A DNA stretch of 10,807 bases from JBCBTD01 sp039818825 (GCA_039818825.1 JBCBTD010000096.1:1-10807), one strand, 5' to 3'. Counted from the first letter of the stretch, positions 1 through 8,392 are shown. The notes: generated by a model not told the origin, from the sequence alone. Translations and numbers: made by a program.

Positions 1-624
1 ACCGACATAGAGACCGATCCCGGCGATGGTGATGGCGAGCGTCGTCATCCGCAGCGCGCCGTATTTCGCGAAGTACGGTTTCGCGAGAATCATGAAGGCG
101 CCGCCGAAGAACGCGCAGCCGAGCGCCATCGCCATGCCGATCAACTGCTGGCCGGACCCCGCTAGCTGATTGAGCGCGCCGTCGGTGAGCAGGATGCCGA
201 TGCCGACCACGGCGGCCACACCGCTCGCCCACTTCATCGGCGTGATCGGCTGACCGTTGCGCCAGAGATTCACCAACGCGATGAAGATCGGCATGCAGGT
301 GACCGTCGTCGCTACCTGCGGCACGGTCGCGAAGTCCAACGACCAGTGGAAGAACAGGTAGGCGACACCGAAGCCAACCAGCGACAACGAGACGATCGGC
401 ACGAAGTCGTGGCGCAGCGGCTCCAGGAGATTGCGCGAGCCCGGCAGCGCGAGGGCGATGGCGACGAGGCCGATCCCACCAAGCACGAATCGCCAAACCG
501 AGAGTTCGGGGCCGCTGACCCCGGACAGCACCGCGACGAACTCGGTCGTGGCGTGGCCGATGACGCCGAGGAAGACCGCCAGATAGGCGATGGCGCCGTA
601 GCGATGCCAGAGCCCATCGGCCAT
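1..624 (-). CDS. DMT-superfamily (EamA-like) transporter, C-terminus cut by window edge
   Basis: The 208 residues visible are strongly hydrophobic and look like the first two thirds of a drug/metabolite-transporter protein, a family that usually has about 300 residues, ten transmembrane helices and two EamA repeats. Seen here: helices around residues 9-29, 40-60, 74-94, 100-120, 132-148, 160-181 and 192-208. The end of the first repeat has the typical V-P-Q-V-A-T-T-V followed by a P-I-F-I-A-L helix (102-118) and a G-V-A-A-V-V-G-I-G-I-L-L helix (135-146). The start ATG overlaps the stop of the upstream hydrolase gene (TGATG, 622-626), with only a weak ribosome site inside that gene, so translation is probably coupled. 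The family moves small metabolites or drugs across the inner membrane, often outward; the substrate cannot be read from the sequence. The gene continues past position 1. Confidence 0.85.
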   Translation of the reverse strand, partial: MADGLWHRYGAIAYLAVFLGVIGHATTEFVAVLSGVSGPELSVWRFVLGGIGLVAIALALPGSRNLLEPLRHDFVPIVSLSLVGFGVAYLFFHWSLDFATVPQVATTVTCMPIFIALVNLWRNGQPITPMKWASGVAAVVGIGILLTDGALNQLAGSGQQLIGMAMALGCAFFGGAFMILAKPYFAKYGALRMTTLAITIAGIGLYVG

Positions 625-1433
625 CAGCTGTCGCCGATCCGGCCGGCCAGCGAGAGGCACGCGTTGATCACGGCGTTGGGCCTTTCGGCCGGCAGCAAGT
701 GAGCGGCGTCGACGACGTCGTGCCGCACGGCATCGGGCAGGCGCGCGGCGAGGGAAGCCACGTTCGCTTCGTCGTAGAACACCCGGTCGCGCAGGCCGGT
801 CAGTACGACGGTGGGTGCAGTGATCTGCTCGTACGGGACGTCCCAATCGGCACTGCAGCCAGCCTCCAGGAGCTTGAGGTCGGCATCGTCGGGCGTGAGC
901 CCGACATAGGGAGCTGTTTCCAAAGCACCGGCGCGATTGGCGCTCAGCCAGTCGAGGTCGAACAACAACGGTCCATAGACGTCGCGGAGCAGCCGGCCGC
1001 CGCCGACGGTCGCCAGCCGCACCACGGCATCGTTGATCCAGGCCAGCCTGGCGTCAGCCTTGCGCAGCGTGTTGACGAGCACGAAGCCCTCGGCGTTCGC
1101 GCCCGCCAAGTGGGCTTGGAGTGCGAACAGACCGCCGATCGAAAGCCCGACATAGGCTGGCCGGTTCGGTCCGAGCGCGCGGACGATCCCGGCGGTTGCC
1201 GCGGTCAGGCTTGCGGCGGTGATGGTGTGGGCAGCGGCCACCGGGCTTTCCGTTTGGCCCGGCAGATCGAACGTCAGCGTGCCGTACCCGCGTGCCCGCA
1301 GCGCCGGCGCGATCGCCGCCTCCCACATCGCGCCGGAGCCGGTCAGCGCATTGACGAACACGAACGTCAGCCGGCCGTCGGCTGGCTCGTGACGGTGACC
1401 GATCGGTACGGCATCGACGTCGATCACCGCCAT
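624..1433 (-). CDS. alpha/beta-fold hydrolase
   Basis: A 269-residue protein of the alpha/beta-hydrolase superfamily, the usual size for a single-domain member. Visible landmarks: an oxyanion-type strand and loop near residues 22-35 (F-V-F-V-N-A-L-T-G-S-G), the D-L-P-G-Q loop at 56-60, the nucleophile elbow G-L-S-I-G at 96-100 with Ser98 as nucleophile, the acid Asp216 in T-G-L-R-D-R, and the catalytic His245 in D-A-A-H. A helical lid probably lies at about 130-195. No signal peptide, so cytoplasmic. The start at 1433 was chosen because AAGGAG lies 7 bases before the ATG; the frame stays open to 1700, but that extension overlaps glpU and is not protein-like. It lies 64 bases after glpU with no obvious terminator, so it may be read from the transporter operon. 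The motifs resemble enol-lactonase and esterase members, but the substrate is unknown. Confidence 0.88.
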   Translation of the reverse strand: MAVIDVDAVPIGHRHEPADGRLTFVFVNALTGSGAMWEAAIAPALRARGYGTLTFDLPGQTESPVAAAHTITAASLTAATAGIVRALGPNRPAYVGLSIGGLFALQAHLAGANAEGFVLVNTLRKADARLAWINDAVVRLATVGGGRLLRDVYGPLLFDLDWLSANRAGALETAPYVGLTPDDADLKLLEAGCSADWDVPYEQITAPTVVLTGLRDRVFYDEANVASLAARLPDAVRHDVVDAAHLLPAERPNAVINACLSLAGRIGDS

Positions 1434-1497
1434 CGCTCGCTCCTTCGGCACTCTCGCGCGGCGCGGCTGATCCCCGCCACGAAGCTCGGTCGCTCGA

Positions 1498-1782
1498 TCA
1501 AACCTTCCAGAACACGAACGCCGTCCACAAGATGGCGATGGCGAGGGGACCCCAGAGCGGGCTGCCCAACAACCCGAGCCACGCAAGGAAAATGTAGGCC
1601 GAACCCAACAGGCTGATGAAGAGGCGGTCGCCGCGGGTGGTGTCGAGGCCGAGAATGCCGTGACGCGGCGCGCCACCCGGCCAGCGGGCCTCCAGCACAC
1701 CCATGGTGGCGATGGCGCCGAACACGAACACGAAGAACGCTGCGGTCGGCCACGTCCAAGCCATCCAGCCCAAGCCAGCCAT
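1498..1782 (-). CDS. glpU: small DUF2160 integral membrane protein of the glycerol ABC operon
   Basis: A 94-residue membrane protein with three likely transmembrane segments (about 10-30, 53-72 and 74-92) and a conserved-looking central stretch including L-G-L-D-T-T-R-G-D-R-L-F (44-55), which fits the DUF2160 family. In Rhizobium leguminosarum the equivalent gene, glpU, lies between the permease gene and the binding-protein gene of the glycerol transporter. Its molecular job is not established; location suggests an accessory subunit or assembly factor of the permease. The start is well supported: GAGGAGG lies 7 bases before the ATG and directly adjoins the glpQ stop codon 12 bases upstream. 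The next gene is 64 bases downstream. Confidence 0.87.
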   Translation of the reverse strand: MAGLGWMAWTWPTAAFFVFVFGAIATMGVLEARWPGGAPRHGILGLDTTRGDRLFISLLGSAYIFLAWLGLLGSPLWGPLAIAILWTAFVFWKV

Positions 1783-1794
1783 GGCGTCGCCTCC

Positions 1795-2595
1795 TCAGAC
1801 CCGCCCGAGCGCGAAGCCGCGGGCGATGTAGTTGCGCACGAAGTAGATGACGATGGCTCCGGGTATGATGGTCAGCACACCGGCTGCGGCCAAGAGGCCA
1901 AGCTCGTAGCCGGAGGTCGATGCGGTGCGCGTCATCGTCGCCACGATCGGCTTGGCGTTCACCGCCGTCAGCGTCTTTGCCAGCAGCATCTCCACCCACG
2001 AGAACATGAAGCAGAAGAACGCGGCGACGCCCACGCCGGCGCTGATGTTCGGCAGGAAGATGCGGACGAAGAAGTGCGGAAACGAGTAGCCGTCGACATA
2101 GGCCGTCTCGTCCAGTTCCTTTGGCACGCCGGACATGAAGCCTTCGAGGATCCACACCGCGAGCGGGATGTTGAACAGGCAGTGGGCGAGGGCCACCGCG
2201 AGATAGGTGTCGAACAGGCCGACCGCGGAGTAGAGCTGGAAGAACGGCAGCGCGAACACCGCCGGTGGCGCCATCCGATTGCTGAGCAGCCAGAAGAACA
2301 GATGCTTGTCACCAAGGAACCGGTAGCGCGAGAACGCGTAGGCGGCTGGCAGCGCGACGCTGATGACGATGACCGTGTTCAGCGTCACGTAGGCCATGGA
2401 GTTGATGTACCCCCAGTACCACGTAGGGTCGGTGAAAATGGTCACGTAATTCTCAAGCGTGAAATTCTGCGGAAACAGGGTGAATCCGCCCAGAATCTCG
2501 TTCGTGGTCTTGAACGACATGCTGAGTAGCCAGTAGATCGGCAGCATCAAGAACGAGATGTAGACGATCAGGGCGACGGGGGCGAGGCGGCGCAT
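1795..2595 (-). CDS. glpQ: glycerol ABC transporter permease, second subunit (GlpQ-type, MalG-like)
   Basis: A 266-residue inner-membrane permease of the binding-protein-dependent (MalFG-type) class. About six transmembrane helices are visible: roughly 6-28, 67-89, 98-122, 128-150, 185-207 and 233-254. The cytoplasmic coupling loop (EAA loop) is at 160-182, with the pattern E-L-D-E-T-A-x-V-D-G ending in I-F-L-P. This loop docks onto the ATPase subunits. The protein would form the membrane channel together with the GlpP subunit encoded just upstream; 12 bases separate the genes, with a GAGGG ribosome site about 8 bases before the ATG. The permease class and operon role are clear; the glycerol assignment rests on the whole operon (DUF2160 gene, paired unusual ATPases, 580-residue binding protein). 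Confidence 0.87.
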   Translation of the reverse strand: MRRLAPVALIVYISFLMLPIYWLLSMSFKTTNEILGGFTLFPQNFTLENYVTIFTDPTWYWGYINSMAYVTLNTVIVISVALPAAYAFSRYRFLGDKHLFFWLLSNRMAPPAVFALPFFQLYSAVGLFDTYLAVALAHCLFNIPLAVWILEGFMSGVPKELDETAYVDGYSFPHFFVRIFLPNISAGVGVAAFFCFMFSWVEMLLAKTLTAVNAKPIVATMTRTASTSGYELGLLAAAGVLTIIPGAIVIYFVRNYIARGFALGRV

Positions 2596-2607
2596 CGGCG
2601 GCGGCCC

Positions 2608-3474
2608 TCAGTTCGTCTCGCCGCGGGTCATCACGGTGTAGAACACCCACGAGACCAGCAGCGTCATCAAGAAGTAGATCAGCGACATGGCGGCAGCGGG
2701 ACCGAGGTCGAACTGGCCGAGGGCCATCTTCACGAGATCGATGGAGAGCAACGTCGTCGAATTGCCGGGCCCACCGCCGGTGAGCACGAACGGTTCAGTG
2801 TAGATCATGAAGCTGTCCATGAAACGCAACAGGATGGCGATGGTCAGAACCCGGCGAAGCCGCGGCAGCTGGATATGCCGGAACACTGCGAAGGCGCCGG
2901 CGCCGTCGATCTTCGCCGCTTGGTAGTAGGGCTCGGGGATGGCGATCAGCCCGGCATAGGCCAGCAGGACCACCAAGGACGTCCAGTGCCAGACGTCCAT
3001 GAAGATCATGGTCAGCCACGCCGCCACCGGCTGCTGCGTCATGTTGTAGTCGATGCCCATCGCGTTGATGGTCCAGCCGAGCAGGCCGATGTCGGGCAGG
3101 GCGAAGATGTTCCACATCGCACCGACCACGTTCCAAGGAACCAACAACGGCAGCGCCATCAGCACCAGGCACACCGAGACCCAGGGCCCGCGACGGGGCA
3201 TGCAGAGCGCGATCATCACCCCGAGCGGGATCTCGATCAGCAGAATGGTGAAGGTGAACAGGAGCTGGCGGCCCAAGGCCGCGTGGAAGCGTTCCGACGT
3301 CAGAATGTCACGGAACCAACCGACGCCGTGCCAGAAGAAGACGTTGTTGCCGAACGTCTCCTGCACCGAGTAGTTGACGACCGTCATCAGCGGCACGAGG
3401 GCGTTGAACGCCACGAGCAGCACGACAGGCAGGACGAAAAGCCAGGCTTTCTGGTTGTCGGTCTTGACTGCCAT
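2608..3474 (-). CDS. glpP: glycerol ABC transporter permease, first subunit (GlpP-type, MalF-like)
   Basis: A 288-residue inner-membrane permease with about six transmembrane helices (near 11-33, 72-92, 99-124, 151-178, 209-227 and 260-282). The EAA coupling loop is at 179-204 (I-P-E-P-Y-Y-Q-A-A-K-I-D-G, then a helix ending I-Q-L-P), and the family's T-G-G-G-P-G-N-S-T periplasmic turn is at 232-240. No signal peptide. It pairs with GlpQ to form the translocation pore and carries out substrate passage driven by GlpS and GlpT. Only 3 bases separate its ATG from the glpT stop; a GGAG site 7 bases upstream of the ATG lies inside the end of glpT, indicating coupled translation. Length and layout are normal for the family. 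Confidence 0.88.
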   Translation of the reverse strand: MAVKTDNQKAWLFVLPVVLLVAFNALVPLMTVVNYSVQETFGNNVFFWHGVGWFRDILTSERFHAALGRQLLFTFTILLIEIPLGVMIALCMPRRGPWVSVCLVLMALPLLVPWNVVGAMWNIFALPDIGLLGWTINAMGIDYNMTQQPVAAWLTMIFMDVWHWTSLVVLLAYAGLIAIPEPYYQAAKIDGAGAFAVFRHIQLPRLRRVLTIAILLRFMDSFMIYTEPFVLTGGGPGNSTTLLSIDLVKMALGQFDLGPAAAMSLIYFLMTLLVSWVFYTVMTRGETN

Positions 3475-3477
3475 GGC

Positions 3478-4560
3478 TCAGCTCCGCCCCGCGGCGTCGA
3501 CCAGCCAACCGTCGGCGTAGAGCCGCGTTCGGGCCGGTTCGAAGCGGAGGTTCACGGAACCCTCTGGCACGTCGGCATCCTCCGCCATCACCACGTTGAC
3601 CCGGACGTCGCCGGCGCGGGTTTCGACCATCCGGTAGCGGCCGGCGTCGGCGACGCTCACCACCCGCGCGGCGATCCCGTCGTCGCCGAAGCTGACGTGC
3701 TCGGGACGGACCCCGAGCTCCAGCCGTGCGGCTGCCGGCGGCGCCGCGATCGGCCCGTCGGTCTCGACCCTTCGGCCAGCCAGGAACGCGCCGCCGTCGC
3801 GCACCTCGCACGGCAGGACGTTCATGCCGGGCGAGCCGATGAAGTGGCCGACGAACGTGTGCGCCGGCCGCTCGAACAACTCTTCCGGCGTGCCGATCTG
3901 CACGACCTCGCCGTCCTGCATGACGACGACCCGGTCGGCGAACGTCATCGCCTCGGTCTGGTCATGGGTCACGTAGATCATCGTCCGGCCGACCCGGTAG
4001 TGGAGCTCCTTGAGCTTCGACCGCAGCCGCCACTTCAGGTGCGGATCGATCACCGTGAGCGGCTCGTCGAACATGATCACGTTGACGTCGTCGCGGACGA
4101 GGCCACGGCCAAGGGACAGCTTCTGCTTCAGGTCCGGCGTCAGCCCGGCCGCGCGGCGGTGAAGCAAGGGTTCCAGCTCCAGCATCTCGGCGATCTCGCC
4201 GACCCGTGCCTGGATCCGCCCGTCGTCGACTCCACGGTTGCGCAATGGGAACGCCAAGTTGTCGCGCACGGTCATGGTGTCGTAGATGACCGGGAACTGA
4301 AACACCTGGGCGATGTTGCGGCGATCCGGCGCGAAGTTCGTCACGTCCTGGTCGCCGAACAGCACCCGGCCCTCGCTCGGTCGCACCAGCCCGGAGATGA
4401 TGTTGAGCAAGGTCGATTTGCCGCAACCGGACGGGCCCAAGAGCGCGTAGGCGCCGCCGTCACGCCAAGTGACGTCGAGCCGCTTCAGCGCCCAGTCGGC
4501 GTCCGTTTCCGGTCGCTTCAGGTAGCTGTGGCGGAGGCCTTCGAGCTTGATCGTCGCCAC
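3478..4560 (-). CDS. glpT: glycerol ABC transporter ATP-binding subunit with degenerate signature motif (GlpT-type)
   Basis: A 360-residue ATPase that would sit on the cytoplasmic face of the GlpPQ permease. Walker A is G-P-S-G-C-G-K-S-T (42-50), the Q-loop glutamine is Gln88, Walker B with catalytic glutamate is V-I-M-F-D-E-P (161-167), and the H-loop histidine is His199 (T-H-D-Q-T-E-A). The signature is not LSGGQ but L-T-P-D-L-K-Q-K (140-147). A C-terminal TOBE-like regulatory domain covers about 245-350, including G-V-R-P-E-H (283-288). I chose a GTG start at 4560: it begins at the expected N-terminus (V-A-T-I-K-L-E-G-L), lies 13 bases after the glpS stop and has a GGAG site 6 bases upstream. 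An upstream ATG at 4701 would overlap glpS deeply and add unrelated sequence. Named for the ABC ATPase GlpT of Rhizobium, not the unrelated E. coli glycerol-3-phosphate antiporter. Confidence 0.86.
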   Translation of the reverse strand: MATIKLEGLRHSYLKRPETDADWALKRLDVTWRDGGAYALLGPSGCGKSTLLNIISGLVRPSEGRVLFGDQDVTNFAPDRRNIAQVFQFPVIYDTMTVRDNLAFPLRNRGVDDGRIQARVGEIAEMLELEPLLHRRAAGLTPDLKQKLSLGRGLVRDDVNVIMFDEPLTVIDPHLKWRLRSKLKELHYRVGRTMIYVTHDQTEAMTFADRVVVMQDGEVVQIGTPEELFERPAHTFVGHFIGSPGMNVLPCEVRDGGAFLAGRRVETDGPIAAPPAAARLELGVRPEHVSFGDDGIAARVVSVADAGRYRMVETRAGDVRVNVVMAEDADVPEGSVNLRFEPARTRLYADGWLVDAAGRS

Positions 4561-4573
4561 GCCGTTCTCCGCC

Positions 4574-5641
4574 TCAGTGCCCGACGCGCGCGCCGTCGGT
4601 GCCGAAGTAAAGGCAGCCGCGGACGTCGATGTGGAACTCCTGCAACTCGCCGACGCGAAAGGGATGCACGCCGTGGCTTTGCGACACCCACGTGCGGTCA
4701 CCCAGTTCGAAATGCGCCGTGCTCTCCGAGCCTGAAAGCTCGGTGATGAGCACGCGCCCGGTAACGGCAGCGCGGTCGTCGCCGTTACGCTTCGGCGAGA
4801 CGAAATGCGGCCGCACGCCCACGAGATAAGGTCCGTCGGCGGCGTCGGCGATCGCCCCCATCGCCGGCCAGCGCGAGGCGTCGCCGAGACGGACTTCGCC
4901 GCCCGTCTTGATCACTGGTGCGACGTTGATCGGTGGGTCGGAGAAGACCCGGGCCGTTTCCAGATCGACCGGCGATCGATAGAGGACCGAGGTGTCGCCG
5001 ACCTCGGTGACGCGGCCGGCGCTGATGGTTGCCGTCAGACCGCCGAGCATCAACGCTTCTAGGGGCTCCGATGTCGCGTAGACGACGACGGCACCGCGTC
5101 CCGCAAAGAGCCGCGGCAGTTCCTCGCGCAACTCCTCGCGCAACTTGTAGTCGAGATTGGCGAGCGGCTCGTCGAGCAGGACGAGATCCGAGTCCTTGAC
5201 GATGGCGCGGGCCAAGGCCGTCCGTTGCTGTTGCCCGCCCGACAGCTCACCGGGCTTTCGTTGCAGAAAGGGTTCCAGCCGCAGCAGCTCTGCCGCCTCG
5301 CCGACCCGCTTGCGCACCTCGGCCTGGGGCAGGCGCGCGACCCGTAGCGGCGAGGCGATGTTCTCGAACACCGTCAGGTGGCCGTAGTTGACGAAGAACT
5401 GATGGACCAGGCTGATCCGCCGCTGCTGGGTCGGCACGCCGGTCACGTTTTTGCCCGCGAACCAGATCTCACCGGACGTCGGCCGCTCCAGCCCAGCCAT
5501 CAGCTTGATCAACGTCGATTTGCCGGCGTTGGTCTGGCCGAGCAGCATGTTGAACCCCGTGGGGCTCAACGTGAACGAGGTCTCGTAGACGTGGGTCTCG
5601 GCGCCGACGCGCTTCACCACCTTGCGGAACTCGAGCGTCAT
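4574..5641 (-). CDS. glpS: glycerol ABC transporter ATP-binding subunit lacking the H-loop histidine (GlpS-type)
   Basis: A 355-residue ATPase partner of GlpT. Walker A is G-Q-T-N-A-G-K-S-T (35-43), an unusual N-A replacing the common G-C. The Q-loop glutamine is near Gln81, the signature is a perfect L-S-G-G-Q-Q-Q-R (133-140), and Walker B is L-V-L-L-D-E-P (153-159). At the H-loop the usual histidine is replaced by Ser191 (Y-A-T-S-E-P-L-E-A). A C-terminal TOBE-like domain follows (about 235-345, with G-V-R-P-H-F at 275-280). In a GlpS-GlpT heterodimer this would leave one normal and one degenerate ATP site. The gene follows glpV after a 113-base spacer that contains two hairpins; the ribosome site (GAGG about 11 bases upstream) is weak. 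Glycerol uptake is inferred from the operon. Confidence 0.86.
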   Translation of the reverse strand: MTLEFRKVVKRVGAETHVYETSFTLSPTGFNMLLGQTNAGKSTLIKLMAGLERPTSGEIWFAGKNVTGVPTQQRRISLVHQFFVNYGHLTVFENIASPLRVARLPQAEVRKRVGEAAELLRLEPFLQRKPGELSGGQQQRTALARAIVKDSDLVLLDEPLANLDYKLREELREELPRLFAGRGAVVVYATSEPLEALMLGGLTATISAGRVTEVGDTSVLYRSPVDLETARVFSDPPINVAPVIKTGGEVRLGDASRWPAMGAIADAADGPYLVGVRPHFVSPKRNGDDRAAVTGRVLITELSGSESTAHFELGDRTWVSQSHGVHPFRVGELQEFHIDVRGCLYFGTDGARVGH

Positions 5642-5679
5642 GCGGTGGCGCGCCTCGGTTCGGTCACGAAGGAAACGAT

Positions 5680-5741
5680 GCCGCCGGCCCGCCTGGGAGC
5701 AGGCTCGGCGGCGTGTGGCCGCGCAAAGGGCGCGCGGCCAC
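5680..5741 (-). promoter_or_regulatory. tandem intercistronic stem-loops between glpV and glpS
   Basis: Directly after the glpV stop, the minus-strand transcript can form a perfect 10-bp stem: GTGGCCGCGC (5715-5724) pairs with its exact complement at 5732-5741, with a 7-base loop. A second, imperfect stem lies just beyond it: GCCGCC at 5680-5685 against GGCGGC at 5707-5712, extended by CGCCTG (5690-5695) with CAGGCT (5700-5705) around a small bulge. No run of T follows either stem on the minus strand, so this is not a classical intrinsic terminator. The likely roles are protection of the glpV mRNA 3' end and partial attenuation, giving more binding protein than membrane subunits. Confidence 0.6.
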
Positions 5742-5754
5742 GATCAGACGAAGA

Positions 5755-7497
<1,743 letters not shown>

Positions 7498-7559
7498 GTT
7501 TTTCTCCCTGAAGAGGCCCGTTTGGCCACGGACTTGGCGTTGCTGAAGACGTGCGCGGG

Positions 7560-7589
7560 ATAGTCGCGACGGTTCTCGTTCATGGTCAA
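7560..7589 (-). promoter_or_regulatory. possible sigma70-type promoter for the glpV operon
   Basis: Read on the minus strand, TTGACC (complement of 7584-7589) is followed after 18 bases by GACTAT (complement of 7560-7565). That is 5 of 6 matches to the -35 consensus and 3 of 6 to the -10. It lies about 65 bases before the glpV start, a sensible distance. It is the best candidate I found in the gap, but the -10 is poor and alphaproteobacterial promoters are variable, so this is tentative. Confidence 0.3.
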
Positions 7590-7620
7590 GCGCGAAGTTG
7601 CGGCAAAATCCGGGTCGTTC

Positions 7621-7643
7621 GGCCGACCTTCGGTTGATCGGCC
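7621..7643. promoter_or_regulatory. 23-bp imperfect palindrome upstream of glpV (possible operator)
   Basis: GGCCGACC at 7621-7628 and GATCGGCC at 7636-7643 are inverted repeats matching at 7 of 8 positions (the eighth is a G-T wobble in RNA), separated by 7 bases. The element sits about 30 bases upstream of the candidate -35 of the glpV operon. Its size and symmetry suit a dimeric regulator such as a DeoR/GlpR-type protein, but no regulator gene is in the window and chance occurrence is possible in GC-rich DNA. Confidence 0.3.
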
Positions 7644-7876
7644 AGTGTCTCGTCCGCTTGCCTCCGTCGCTGCCGATCGGCCTGCCGGCGATCGTCGAGC
7701 TTCTCCGTTCGCAGCGCCGAAAAAGGCTCATCAGCGCGCCGATCGCAATGCGGCCAGCATCGCCGTACCAGTCGCGTCGAGAACGGGGATTTCGGCCGGT
7801 CGTTCTCGCGCCGAGGCCGTGCCGGCGAGGTCGCGGGGCATCGCGCCGCCCTGGCCACCGCCAGCCTTTCCGTTTC

Positions 7877-8359
7877 TCAACTTTCCGCGGCGCCGGACGT
7901 CCGCGGACGCGCCATGGCGGTGCGCGGCACCTCTGGCAACGGCTCGTGCCACTCGGTCCGATCGGGAGTCGGCACAACCTGCGGCGGCGTGTCGAGGAGC
8001 GTCCGCCAAGTGGCGATCGCGTCGGCTTCGCGCGCCAGGAGCGTCCGATGCGACGTGGTGTCGAGCGTGCTCGGGGCTTCGCAAACGGGCCGTTCGAGGC
8101 TTGCCAGAAGAGCCGTTAGGCTCTCTTCCAAGGCGGCCGCGCGCGCCGCCAATTCGGCTGCTTCGGCGACGACGGCGGGAGTGAGTGGCGCTGGTGGGGC
8201 GGGCGGCAGCTGCTGCTCGACGATCTGCGGGACCCGCGTTGCCCATGCCCAGCCAAGCGCCAGTACCAACACCAGCGCGACCCCGGTCGCAGCCGCCCAC
8301 CAGGCCCAAGGGAAGCGGGCGCGTACGGTGTCGGCGGCGGTTTCGGGCACCGTATTCAT
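7877..8359 (-). CDS. small single-pass membrane protein related to the TM/stalk part of the neighbouring vWA protein
   Basis: A 160-residue protein I cannot assign to a named family. It has a short N-terminal arm (1-17), one transmembrane helix (about 18-40, rich in Trp at both ends), a proline-alanine hinge (L-P-P-A-P-P-A-P-L-T-P, 51-61), an alanine/leucine-rich and probably coiled-coil helix (62-90), Cys93, and a polar, Pro-rich C-terminal tail. The stretch from the helix end to the cysteine matches in layout and partly in sequence residues 196-269 of the vWA protein encoded divergently. Predicted topology: short N-terminus in the cytoplasm, stalk in the periplasm. The start at 8359 is the only good one for this layout; its ribosome site is weak (GCGAG). 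It diverges from the vWA gene across a 117-base spacer and probably belongs to the same system. Function unknown. Confidence 0.72.
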   Translation of the reverse strand: MNTVPETAADTVRARFPWAWWAAATGVALVLVLALGWAWATRVPQIVEQQLPPAPPAPLTPAVVAEAAELAARAAALEESLTALLASLERPVCEAPSTLDTTSHRTLLAREADAIATWRTLLDTPPQVVPTPDRTEWHEPLPEVPRTAMARPRTSGAAES

Positions 8360-8376
8360 GACGCTCGCAACGGGTT

Positions 8377-8392
8377 GTTCGCGTTGGCGAAC
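8377..8392. promoter_or_regulatory. perfect 6-4-6 palindrome in the divergent spacer (possible operator)
   Basis: GTTCGC (8377-8382) and GCGAAC (8387-8392) are perfect inverted repeats around GTTG. The element overlaps the candidate -10 box and presumed start site of the minus-strand promoter, where a bound repressor would block transcription. It could equally control both divergent genes. No regulator is encoded in the window. Confidence 0.4.

Larger units (their letters stand above)
7498..7876. other. 379-bp gap between the vWA/SrfA locus and the glp operon
   Basis: No gene is convincing here. Both strands carry open frames, but they are rich in Arg, Pro and Ser, as is usual for antisense or non-coding GC-rich DNA. 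A 36-codon minus-strand frame (7731-7841) and an open frame running into glpV lack ribosome sites or recognisable protein features. I found no U-tailed terminator for the small membrane-protein gene that ends at 7877. The gap holds the glpV leader, a weak candidate promoter (7560-7589) and a palindrome (7621-7643). Confidence 0.6.

Noticed and set aside
1660..2529. A 289-codon plus-strand open frame opposite glpQ and glpU
   Set aside because: Very rich in charged residues, antisense to two membrane-protein genes, and without recognisable features.
4561..4701. Upstream ATG start for glpT at 4701
   Set aside because: It would overlap the last part of glpS by more than 120 bases and add Ser/Ala/Arg-rich residues outside the conserved ATPase start; the GTG at 4560 fits the family N-terminus and operon spacing.
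2875..4746. A 623-codon open frame on the plus strand opposite glpP and glpT
   Set aside because: It is antisense to two well-supported transporter genes, is full of His, Arg, Asp and Gln with no hydrophobic core, and arises from GC-rich third positions of the real genes.
5121..5144. Perfect 12-bp tandem repeat in glpS encoding a doubled R-E-E-L
   Set aside because: The helix after the Walker B and D-loop has normal length when compared with other ABC ATPases, so this is probably a chance repeat in an amphipathic helix rather than an insertion.
7731..7841. 36-codon minus-strand frame in the gap, with a TGATG overlap to a frame running into glpV
   Set aside because: Short, no strong ribosome site, no recognised similarity, and the following frame has poor codon bias; treated as chance.
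7498..7977. Extension of the glpV frame upstream to 7977
   Set aside because: The added 160 residues are Arg-rich and unlike protein, would bury the signal peptide, and the ATG at 7497 has a good ribosome site followed by a textbook signal peptide.
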